From: Candidatus Eremiobacterota bacterium
GTDB taxonomy: Bacteria > Vulcanimicrobiota > CADAWZ01 > Ess09-12
Assembly: GCA_031082125.1 (NCBI GenBank)
Contig: JAVHLM010000016.1
Span: 1-64,000, forward strand
DNA length: 64,000 nucleotides
Direction: 5' to 3'
Shown here: positions 8,336 through 15,651 of the stretch, piece by piece
How positions within the stretch are numbered: position 1 is the stretch's first letter
Layout of the letters: every line of letters starts with the position of its first letter
Notes under the pieces: generated by a model
The model's database searches: none
What the model was told of the DNA's origin: nothing
The model's input: only the letters and a program-made list of their open reading frames with translations
Position numbers and translations under genes: made by a program

Positions 8336-8659
8336 ATGGAGATACGCTGGGGCATCGAAGACGATCACAAGGGAGAGCTTCTCAGCAGGGATACGGTCCG
8401 CATTGCCGGAGAAGCCCATCCCCTCCCTCCATCCCCTGAAAAGGCTCCGGAAAAAACCTCTTTCGCTGAAGAGACGGGTGATCTCAGCAGTGAGCTTCTC
8501 CGCCTGAAGCGCCTTCTGGAAGAGAGGGATGAGAAGATAGCCCATCTGGAGAGACACATAGAGGAGATGCAGTCCCACCGCTCGCTCCTGAAGGGCGAGC
8601 TGGAAAGGCTGAAGATGGATATTGAACAGGCAAAGAAAAAAGGATGGTGGAAACGCTAG
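8336..8659 (+). CDS. Coiled-coil protein of unknown function
   Basis: 107 residues. The first 45 are charged and Pro-rich. From about residue 48 to the end runs a heptad-patterned helix (LLRLKRLLEERDEKIAHLER and on), very likely a coiled coil, ending in a basic KKKGWWKR tail that could touch membrane or nucleic acid. GGGGAAGG precedes the ATG. It lies 15 bases before an exported-protein gene. No family is recognised. Confidence 0.65.
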   Translation: MEIRWGIEDDHKGELLSRDTVRIAGEAHPLPPSPEKAPEKTSFAEETGDLSSELLRLKRLLEERDEKIAHLERHIEEMQSHRSLLKGELERLKMDIEQAKKKGWWKR

Positions 8660-8674
8660 GAAAGGAGATTCTGG

Positions 8675-9139
8675 ATGAAATACGCAGTCATGTGCGCACT
8701 TGCCCTCATCACCGTCTTAGTTGCGGTGATGCCCTCCGCGGCGGTCGACTTTGAGAAAAAGGGCTTCCGCGTCACGTATGAGCCTTGGAAAGAGGTCGAA
8801 ACCGTTGACATACCGAATTCCACTTATACCGACGGAGCAAATCATCAGCAGAACAGGAAGAAAGCGACTCTTCACCTCTCTCTCACGGGGGCGGTGAGGA
8901 ATGAATATGCGAGGAATATCACCACGATGAGCCTCGTTTTCGCCATAGCCTACCCTGATGAGGGAAGGAACGAGCAGGCAACGGTCACGGTAAGCTCGCT
9001 GGGCCCCCAGGAGCGGCGCGATTTCCGCCAGGCACTCCGTGACATCCCCGACGGGTCCACTTCTTTCCAGGTCCGGGCTGACCTGGTGAAGCTCCAGGTA
9101 GTGTACAAGGACGGAACGACCGAAGAGATAAAGCCCTGA
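8675..9139 (+). CDS. Exported protein of unknown function
   Basis: 154 residues. A classical signal peptide (Lys, then a hydrophobic run VMCALALITVLVAVM and an Ala-rich cleavage region near residues 22-24) is followed by a domain of alternating hydrophobic and polar residues that suggests a beta-sandwich. AAAGGAG precedes the ATG. It probably shares a transcript with the coiled-coil gene 15 bases upstream. No family or catalytic motif is recognised. Confidence 0.7.
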   Translation: MKYAVMCALALITVLVAVMPSAAVDFEKKGFRVTYEPWKEVETVDIPNSTYTDGANHQQNRKKATLHLSLTGAVRNEYARNITTMSLVFAIAYPDEGRNEQATVTVSSLGPQERRDFRQALRDIPDGSTSFQVRADLVKLQVVYKDGTTEEIKP

Positions 9140-9216
9140 GAGAAAGACGATCCGCATTTTCACTACGGCACCGGGGCTTTGCCTCAGGTCATGGCACTCG
9201 AGAAAGGAAGCAGCCG

Positions 9217-10257
9217 ATGAAGAACAGGGAAAAACAGATTCTTTTCCTCTCCCTTGAAGACGTGGTTGCCTGCGGGGGCGCCGACGTTGAGCTCGCCGCC
9301 GCCGATATGGAGCGGGGATTTACCCTTCTCCATCAGGGGAAGATAGTAAATCCCATGAAGACGACCCTGAGGGCCCATTCGCACCACCATGAGCATAACA
9401 TCGGCCTCGTGAATTTCCTCCCCGCCTATGTCGATCTCGGCGAGGAAGAGATAATCACCTGCAAGCTCCTGGGCGCCATGCCTTCAAATGCCGATATCGG
9501 TCTGCCGAGGGCCACGGGGCTCATTGCCCTTTTTGACACTGTCACCAAGTCGCCGATAGCCATCCTGGACGCGCAGGTGATAAGCGCCACGAGGACAGGC
9601 GGAGTGTCGCTCATTGCCACCAGGAGGCTTGCCAGCCCTGATACTGAAGAAATAGGGCTTGTGGGGGCAGGAGTGAATATGCGCACCCAGCTCCTGGGCA
9701 TTCACAAGGGGCTTCCCTCACTCAAGAGGGTGAGGGTCTATTCCCGTGGGGATACGAAAAACCTCTTTGCCCGCGAGATGGCGGAGCGTACAGGCCTCGC
9801 CATAAAGCCCGTGCAGAGTGCTCATGAGGCGGTAGATGGAGTTGATTTCTATGTCACCTGCCTTCCAAACGTGGCAGTTCCCGTGGTACAGGCAAAATGG
9901 GTGAAGCAGAAAGGTGTCACCGTCTATAATATAGGCTGTTATGAGAATGAATCAGTCCTTCTCAAGCGCATGAACCGCGTTATTGCCGATATGTGGGAGC
10001 AGGGAAAGCACCGCGGGGTCCAGACCCACGCCATAGCCGTCCGTGACGGCATTATCCCCGAGAGCCTCATTGAGGATTTTGCCCCCGTGGTGGTAGGGAA
10101 AAGGCCCGGCAGGCAGTCAAAGGATGAGAACATCTTTTTCAATCCTACGGGGCTCGGCTTTGAAGATGCCATTGTGGCCTGGCGCGTATACAAGGAAGCG
10201 AAAAAACGCGGCACCGGCACGTGGATTACCCTATGGAAGTCTACGAAATGGATATGA
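9217..10257 (+). CDS. Ornithine cyclodeaminase / mu-crystallin family dehydrogenase
   Basis: 346 residues. The fold is recognisable by the substrate-domain motif LDAQVISATRTGGVS (about 113-127) and the NAD(P)-binding Rossmann motif GLVGAGVNMRTQL (about 148-160). The family includes ornithine cyclodeaminase, alanine and imine dehydrogenases, ketimine reductases, and SbnB, which makes 2,3-diaminopropionate precursors for siderophores. The exact substrate cannot be told from sequence. AAAGGAAG precedes the ATG. A circularly permuted ATP-grasp-like gene starts four bases after its stop, so the two enzymes probably act in one pathway. Confidence 0.85.
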   Translation: MKNREKQILFLSLEDVVACGGADVELAAADMERGFTLLHQGKIVNPMKTTLRAHSHHHEHNIGLVNFLPAYVDLGEEEIITCKLLGAMPSNADIGLPRATGLIALFDTVTKSPIAILDAQVISATRTGGVSLIATRRLASPDTEEIGLVGAGVNMRTQLLGIHKGLPSLKRVRVYSRGDTKNLFAREMAERTGLAIKPVQSAHEAVDGVDFYVTCLPNVAVPVVQAKWVKQKGVTVYNIGCYENESVLLKRMNRVIADMWEQGKHRGVQTHAIAVRDGIIPESLIEDFAPVVVGKRPGRQSKDENIFFNPTGLGFEDAIVAWRVYKEAKKRGTGTWITLWKSTKWI

Positions 10258-10261
10258 GCCT

Positions 10262-11653
10262 ATGGAACTGAAAGAAGAACGCTTCCAGGAAAAGCTCCGC
10301 TCTCTTGACCGGAAGTCCCGCAGGGAATTGCTCTCAGAGGCAGCGCGCCTTGCTTACCGGGAAGAGCTCCAGATCGGCGGCAGGGCCATCCTTTTTTACC
10401 CCCTTCCCATGGTGCTGGATACTGAGAAAGTGCTGCAGGTCTTCGGAAAGCTTGATTTCTTTCTTGATGCCCTCATAAGGCTTGAAGACCATGCCTATTC
10501 TCCCGCGGGAAGGCCGCTCCTTGAGCGCCTCATGGCCTCTCTCACCCCTGGGGGAAGGCACCTTGTCTCCCAGTGCTCTTATGAGGCCCCTTCCTCGATA
10601 AGGAAGCGCCAGCGTCGAATCGACGGCTTTTTTCACCGTGAGAGCGGCGAGTACCGCATCATTGAAGTGAACCAGGCGGCGCCTCTCGCGATCCATTACC
10701 ATGACGTGGGGCAGCGCATCGCCTCCCTGGTGCTCGGGAGGCTTGGATTTCACTACGAGCCGAGGCTTCTCGCGCCCCATATCCTCCAGTGGTTTTTTGA
10801 CGAGTATAGAGACCGCTTCGGGAAAGGACTCCCAGAGGTCATTGCCCTGGTGATTGAGCATGGCTACCCGCCCAAGTTCACCGATCTTCCCGCAATGGCC
10901 CGGGCCTGCGAGAAGCTGTCCCGCGAGAAGTTTAATCACCCCCTCTCCATCAGGGTCTGCTTCCCTTTTGAAGTGAAGCGCCGCGGGTCTGAGATAACCC
11001 TCAACGAAGCAAAGGTCGATATGATATGGAGAAATTCGGTCTATATGACGGCTTACCGCGAGCAGGGCATTGACCTGGAAGACTACGAGTCAATCCTTTC
11101 CCATCCCGACGAGTTTCTCATTGTCAATTCCACGCGCTCCTGGCTTACCCGCTCGAAAGAGGTATTCGCCCTCTGCTGGGACGATGCCGTGATGAGGGAA
11201 GCAGGCTTTCAGGCCGGGGAGATAGAGCATATCCGCGAGGTAGTGCCTCTCACAGTGAACCTTGGGAGAAACGGGGAATACCGAGGGCGCATCTTGAAGG
11301 AGCGGGAGCAGTGGATATCAAAGCCTACGGACTCAGGCTTCGGGAAGGGAGTGGAGTTCGGGCAGTCCCACCGCAGCGACTCATGGAAGAGACTGCTTGA
11401 TGATCGGACCTGTGACGGCTTCGTGTTCCAGCGCGAAGTGGAGTACCCCCGCTCATCGGTGACCGCCATCGAGGGGGGCGGGGACCTCTCGGAGAAGCTT
11501 GTGGAATATGATTTCTGCCCCCACCACGTGAACGGCGCATTTCCCAGGACTGCCCTGATGCGGGCTAATATCACAGAAGGTCCCGGCGGCGGGCGAAGCA
11601 CCATGAACCTCGCATCAGGCGGCATCATGATCCCCCTGGTAAGCTCCTGGTGA
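10262..11653 (+). CDS. Circularly permuted ATP-grasp-like enzyme
   Basis: 463 residues from ATG 10262, chosen because it follows the cyclodeaminase-family stop by four bases; the frame extends further upstream inside that gene. The C-terminal third has the order expected of circularly permuted ATP-grasp ligases: a nucleotide-binding Lys in WISKPTDSGFGKGVEFGQ, a QREVEYP segment, then the RANITEGPGGG and ASGGIMIP glycine-rich end. Such enzymes form amide or peptide bonds with ATP. Substrates are unknown. Coupling to the preceding dehydrogenase suggests that its amino-acid product is ligated. A beta-lactamase-fold gene follows after 16 bases. Confidence 0.6.
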   Translation: MELKEERFQEKLRSLDRKSRRELLSEAARLAYREELQIGGRAILFYPLPMVLDTEKVLQVFGKLDFFLDALIRLEDHAYSPAGRPLLERLMASLTPGGRHLVSQCSYEAPSSIRKRQRRIDGFFHRESGEYRIIEVNQAAPLAIHYHDVGQRIASLVLGRLGFHYEPRLLAPHILQWFFDEYRDRFGKGLPEVIALVIEHGYPPKFTDLPAMARACEKLSREKFNHPLSIRVCFPFEVKRRGSEITLNEAKVDMIWRNSVYMTAYREQGIDLEDYESILSHPDEFLIVNSTRSWLTRSKEVFALCWDDAVMREAGFQAGEIEHIREVVPLTVNLGRNGEYRGRILKEREQWISKPTDSGFGKGVEFGQSHRSDSWKRLLDDRTCDGFVFQREVEYPRSSVTAIEGGGDLSEKLVEYDFCPHHVNGAFPRTALMRANITEGPGGGRSTMNLASGGIMIPLVSSW

Positions 11654-11669
11654 GAAGGATGAGAAGACC

Positions 11670-12764
11670 ATGACAAAAAAAAACATGCTGGTGATCCTGG
11701 GGCTGCTGGCTGCTCTCATGATAACGGGCGCAGCCGGGGCATTTCCAGCACCGGCTGCTGATCCCTTCCCTGCTCTTGAGAAAAAGCTCGAAAGCCTCGT
11801 GAAAAAGAAGGATGGCATGCATATAGGCCTGGCCTTCTGCCACGTGGAAAAGGGCTCATTTTTTTCCATGAGGGGTGATGAGCTTTTCCCTCTTGCCAGC
11901 GTCTTCAAGGTGCCCCTCCTTGTTGCCGTCCTCCAGAAGATTGACAGGAAGGAGGCGTCCCTTTCCTCTCAGCTCGTGATCCATGAGCATGACAAGTGCA
12001 TCGGGAGCGGCTCGCTTCAGGATCAGGCCGCCGGCTCAAAGGTCACCGTGGAACGGGCCATGGAGCTTATGATAACGGTCAGTGACAACACGGCCACCGA
12101 TATCCTCTGGGAGTTCACCGGCACAGAGGCTGTGTCTGGCGTTATGCCCGGGCTGGGCCTTGTGCATAACGCCATTTACCTTCCCAACAGGCCGGGCTAC
12201 CTTATCTCCCTGGGCCTCGGGAGCGAGTGGAAAGGGAAGTCTGCAGGGCAGATAGCCGCCCTCTGGGGGAAGAAGTCAATGGAGGGGCGGAAAAAGTCGA
12301 TCCGTGCCGTGCTTGAGGAGAACAGAAATCTTACACGCTCGCGTTTCCAGGCCGCCGAGGATGCCTCGGCAGCCCGTCAGACCGGCGCCTCTTACTATGA
12401 CGACGTGGCAGTGGCCAAAGCGCTTGACAACATGTGCTCACCTGCCGACATGGCGCGCCTTCTCGAGAAGCTCTTCAAAGGAGAGATCCTTTCAAGACAC
12501 TCCACAGCTCTTGCGCTCGGCGTGCTCTCCAGGACGAAGTTTAACACGAGGATCCCGGGAAACCTTCCTTCTTCGGTGAAGGTCTTTCACAAGACAGGGA
12601 CTATCTGCGGCATTGTAAACGACGCGGGGATTATCGAGGTGTCAAAGAATTCCCACGCCGTGCTGGTGGTATTTATCTGTGACATTGAAGAGGGAAGAGC
12701 GGGGGAAGCAGGCCGGACCATTGCACAGATTGCCCGTATGGTCTATGACAGCTGCCCCAGGTAA
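11670..12764 (+). CDS. Exported class-A beta-lactamase-like serine hydrolase
   Basis: 364 residues with a signal peptide (hydrophobic 6-24, Ala-rich end). The catalytic motifs of the beta-lactamase/transpeptidase fold are present: SVFK (Ser77, Lys80), SDN at 138-140 and KTG at 308-310. The SxxK-SDN distance matches class A enzymes. SDN to KTG is about 170 residues instead of about 104, and the extra 60-odd residues fall where the omega loop and its ExxLN motif should be; I cannot find that motif. Hydrolysis of beta-lactams is therefore not safe to assume, and a role on peptidoglycan or on another amide is possible. It overlaps the convergent hemY by 22 bases. Confidence 0.8.
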   Translation: MTKKNMLVILGLLAALMITGAAGAFPAPAADPFPALEKKLESLVKKKDGMHIGLAFCHVEKGSFFSMRGDELFPLASVFKVPLLVAVLQKIDRKEASLSSQLVIHEHDKCIGSGSLQDQAAGSKVTVERAMELMITVSDNTATDILWEFTGTEAVSGVMPGLGLVHNAIYLPNRPGYLISLGLGSEWKGKSAGQIAALWGKKSMEGRKKSIRAVLEENRNLTRSRFQAAEDASAARQTGASYYDDVAVAKALDNMCSPADMARLLEKLFKGEILSRHSTALALGVLSRTKFNTRIPGNLPSSVKVFHKTGTICGIVNDAGIIEVSKNSHAVLVVFICDIEEGRAGEAGRTIAQIARMVYDSCPR

Positions 12765-14131
12765 TGAAAGGCTTTCCCCGCAGCTTCCTCGCCTTCCCTT
12801 ATACAGTCGCCTATCCCGATGCCTCGGTAAGCGCTCCCCGCAAGGTAGAGCCCCTTGTGGAGGACCGCCAGCTCATCGATCCTTGCCATGGCAGCTTGAT
12901 GGCCCACGACATACTGAGGCATGGCATCCTTCCAGCGGTAAAGCCGCCTGAGAACGGGGGTGGCGCTGATTCCCATGATGTCGCGGAGCTCCTCACCGAT
13001 CATCCGGTAGATTTCGTCATCGTCCATCTGAGTCCATTCTCCATGGTGGGTACCCCCGAGGAACACGCGCAGAAGCGCGTGGCCCTGCGGCGTCCTGTGG
13101 AGAAACTTCGAGGAGGTCCAAGTGCAGGCCATGATTCTTCTCTCTTCCCTGCGCGGAATGACAAAGCCATAGCCATTGAGGCGGTGTGAGAGGTCACTCT
13201 CCCTGTAACCAAGGCTTACCGTGGCCGTCGAGGTATAGGGGATGGCGCTGAGCTCCCTTGCGAGACCTGTGTCAAGCCCCTCGAGGAGGCGTGAACTCTC
13301 GTAGGCCGGCGTGGCAAGAATCACTGTCCGGGCCTCCAGGTGCTCCCCCCCTTCAGTGGCAATCTCGTAGCCCCCCTCTTTTCCCGCCTTGAGGGACCTC
13401 ACTTTTGTGGCACACCTGACGCTCTCAGGGGGAAAACCTGCCGCAAGCCTGGAGGTGAGCTCGCCAAGCCCCTCCCTGAAGGACATGAAAAAGGAAAGCC
13501 CTTCAGGGAGGATGGTGCTCCTTTTCCTCACGAGCGCTCCCCTGATAAGGCTCCCGTGCTTTTCCTCCATCTCCACGAAGGAGGGAAAGGCCGATTTGAT
13601 GCTGAGCCTGTCGGGGACGCTCGCATGAATGCCGGCGATGAGCGGCTCGGCAATCTTTTCCAGGGCCTCCCTTCCAAGCCTTCTCTCCACGAAGGACTGG
13701 AGGCTCTCGTCGCTCTTTTCCCTCCTGGGGGGGATAAAGAAATCCATTGCCATTCTCAGCTTCCCGCGGCATGTTATAAGGGGAGAGAAGAGAAGGGGGA
13801 AGAAGCTCGTGGGGACCATCAGAAAGAGGCCCCGGGGGATGGGGTGAAGCCTTCCTCCCGAGAGAATGAAGGTCCTGTTCATATCGGGCCTTGTCATGAG
13901 GGCCTCGACTCCAAGCTTCCGGGCAAGGGCAAGGGTCCAGTGCTTGCTCGCAAGGAAGCAGTCGGGACCCCCTTCCACCAGAAAACCGTCGAGCTGCTCC
14001 GTGAGAATGTTCCCCCCCGTCCGGTCTCTCGCCTCAAGAAGAAGGGAAGGCCCCGGGGAGAGCCCCTGAAAAAAATAAAGGGCCGCCAGGCCTGCAATGC
14101 CGCCGCCTATTACCACGCAGTCCTTTTTCAT
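12743..14131 (-). CDS. hemY: Oxygen-dependent protoporphyrinogen/coproporphyrinogen oxidase (HemY type)
   Basis: 462 residues from ATG 14131, which overlaps the hemE stop as ATGA and gives the standard N-terminus MKKDCVVIGGGIAGLAAL. The FAD-binding GGGIAG motif, ARDRTGGNI, and a C-terminal GLYLAGSAYRGIGIGDCI segment are characteristic of this flavoprotein family. It oxidises a porphyrinogen to the porphyrin late in haem synthesis, using oxygen. Whether the substrate is protoporphyrinogen or coproporphyrinogen cannot be decided here, because ferrochelatase and HemQ/HemN genes are outside the window. It is translationally coupled to hemE and overlaps the end of the convergent hydrolase gene. 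Confidence 0.92.
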   Translation of the reverse strand: MKKDCVVIGGGIAGLAALYFFQGLSPGPSLLLEARDRTGGNILTEQLDGFLVEGGPDCFLASKHWTLALARKLGVEALMTRPDMNRTFILSGGRLHPIPRGLFLMVPTSFFPLLFSPLITCRGKLRMAMDFFIPPRREKSDESLQSFVERRLGREALEKIAEPLIAGIHASVPDRLSIKSAFPSFVEMEEKHGSLIRGALVRKRSTILPEGLSFFMSFREGLGELTSRLAAGFPPESVRCATKVRSLKAGKEGGYEIATEGGEHLEARTVILATPAYESSRLLEGLDTGLARELSAIPYTSTATVSLGYRESDLSHRLNGYGFVIPRREERRIMACTWTSSKFLHRTPQGHALLRVFLGGTHHGEWTQMDDDEIYRMIGEELRDIMGISATPVLRRLYRWKDAMPQYVVGHQAAMARIDELAVLHKGLYLAGSAYRGIGIGDCIREGEEAAGKAFHYLGQLS

Positions 14132-15183
14132 GGCTGGTCCGGGCTTCTGCTGAAGGTATGGACCGCCTCGATCATGCACTTTACGTTCTCAAGGGGAGTC
14201 TGTGGGAGGATCCCATGGCCCAGGTTGAAGATGTGGCCTCCTTTTCCCGAAGCCTTGCTCAATATTTCCCTGACCTTCCCTTCTATCACCTCATGAGGCG
14301 CAAAGAGCGCCGCGGGATCAAGGTTCCCCTGCAGCGCCACCCCATCTCCCACAATTGCTCTTGCTCTGTCAACGGGGATTCTCCAGTCAATGCCTATGGC
14401 GCGGCTTCCCATCAGTGCCAGGGAGGGAAGAAGGTGGGCACTGTCAAGCACGAAGTGGATGACAGGAACTTTCTTCTCAAGAGCCCGGACTATCTGCCGG
14501 GAATAGGGCTCTACGAAGGTGACATAGTCATCATAGGCAAGCACGCCTGCCCAGGTATCGAAGAGCTGCACGGCATCAACGCCTGCAGCCACCTGTGCCT
14601 CAAGCAGGCCGGTGACTGCCTTGGTAAGCTTTTCCATGAGGATCTCGAAAAGGGGGCGATGCTGATAAAGAAGGGTCTTGATAGCCAGGAAATGCCGCGA
14701 GTGGCCTCCTTCCACTGCATACGAGGCGAGAGTGAAAGGTGCGCCCGAAAAACCAATAAGGGGCAGGGATCGGCCGCTCAGCATCCTTATCGCAGTAAGG
14801 ACAGGCAGCTTTTTCTCCTCTGGCTCAAAGGCCTTCAGGCGCGCAATGTCCTCACCTGTCCTGATAGGATTCAGGATAACGGGCCCCTCCTTCTCCTTGA
14901 AGGCCACATCGACTCCGAGAGCCAGCAGGAGAAGGAGTATGTCGGAAAAAATGATAAGGCCGTCAACGTCAAGCTCCCTGAGAGGCAGAAGGGTAACCTC
15001 TGCAATTCTCTCTGGCTCGGTGCAGAGCTCAAGGAAGCTATACCGTTCCCTGAGGTCCCGGTAGTCCCTGAGGTAGCGGCCGGCCTGCCGCATTATCCAG
15101 ACCGGTGTCACTTCAGTGGGCCGGCCTTCAAGGACGTGGAGCAGTCTGTCATTCTTTCGCATGGGATATACAAGGCCTGTCAC
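14128..15183 (-). CDS. hemE: Uroporphyrinogen decarboxylase
   Basis: 351 residues. The N-terminus carries the substrate-binding signature TPVWIMRQAGRYL, followed by FSDILLLLLALGVDV and the C-terminal NLGHGILPQTP motif. The enzyme removes four acetate carboxyls from uroporphyrinogen III to give coproporphyrinogen III in the cytoplasm. A GTG at 15183 overlaps the stop of the zinc-ribbon gene upstream; an ATG at 15162 (MRKNDRLLHV) gives the usual family N-terminus and is also possible. It is coupled to hemY downstream by ATGA. Confidence 0.95.
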   Translation of the reverse strand: MTGLVYPMRKNDRLLHVLEGRPTEVTPVWIMRQAGRYLRDYRDLRERYSFLELCTEPERIAEVTLLPLRELDVDGLIIFSDILLLLLALGVDVAFKEKEGPVILNPIRTGEDIARLKAFEPEEKKLPVLTAIRMLSGRSLPLIGFSGAPFTLASYAVEGGHSRHFLAIKTLLYQHRPLFEILMEKLTKAVTGLLEAQVAAGVDAVQLFDTWAGVLAYDDYVTFVEPYSRQIVRALEKKVPVIHFVLDSAHLLPSLALMGSRAIGIDWRIPVDRARAIVGDGVALQGNLDPAALFAPHEVIEGKVREILSKASGKGGHIFNLGHGILPQTPLENVKCMIEAVHTFSRSPDQP

Positions 15184-15389
15184 ATGGTGATGTCAAGATT
15201 TCTGCCCACATGGGCGCTCCTCCTCAGCTCCTCGACGACCCTCTCCGGGAGCCTTATGGGCTGCCCGCAATGAGCGCAGTCAATGACCCCCAGTTCAACG
15301 ATGGAGACGAGGACGTCATCGGTCAGGAGGACGCTGCAATGGGGGCAGGCAAGCTTTTTCCGGGGGTGAATCTGCCCAAGTTCCGCCAT
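15180..15389 (-). CDS. Small zinc-ribbon protein in the haem operon
   Basis: 69 residues with two cysteine pairs, CPHC near residue 16 and CAHC near residue 39, predicting one zinc ribbon, then a charged helix. AAAGGAAACAGGTGA precedes the ATG. Its stop overlaps the hemE start, so it is the first gene of a three-gene operon with hemE and hemY. The function is unknown; a link to haem synthesis is inferred only from position. Confidence 0.75.
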   Translation of the reverse strand: MAELGQIHPRKKLACPHCSVLLTDDVLVSIVELGVIDCAHCGQPIRLPERVVEELRRSAHVGRNLDITM

Positions 15390-15434
15390 AAGTCACCTGT
15401 TTCCTTTCAGGAAATAATCTTCTACACAGCACCC

Positions 15435-15462
15435 TTGCAATTCCTGTGATTTGGTATAAAAT
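15435..15462 (+). promoter_or_regulatory. Candidate promoter of the two-FHA gene
   Basis: TTGCAA (15435-15440) and TAAAAT (15457-15462) are 16 bases apart. An overlapping TGG-TATAAA at 15452-15460 could act as an extended -10. This would give a leader of about 180 bases before ATG 15652. No other structure was seen in the leader. Confidence 0.35.
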
Positions 15463-15651
15463 AAGAAGTGGAGAGGCCTGTACCCTGTCAAAATTTCTGT
15501 GGGAATGGAAGATTGAGAGGTATTTTCCCCTCAGTGGATAACTATGTGAGGGAGTATTGCAGGCAGAAAAGCCCCGCTCCCGCCTTATTTCGGGGAATCC
15601 CTTTCCTGCCGGCCGTCAAAGAGACTGAAACATCATTCTGGTGAATGCCTT

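Noticed and set aside
11670-12764. Antibiotic-resistance beta-lactamase
   Set aside because: The core motifs are present but the omega-loop Glu is not seen and a long insertion occurs, so resistance cannot be claimed.
13340-14296. 318-codon plus-strand frame
   Set aside because: It is antisense to hemY, which has a clear family match; the frame is Gly/Pro/Lys-rich junk.
14158-15273. 371-codon plus-strand frame
   Set aside because: Antisense to hemE. Long antisense frames are expected with this codon usage.
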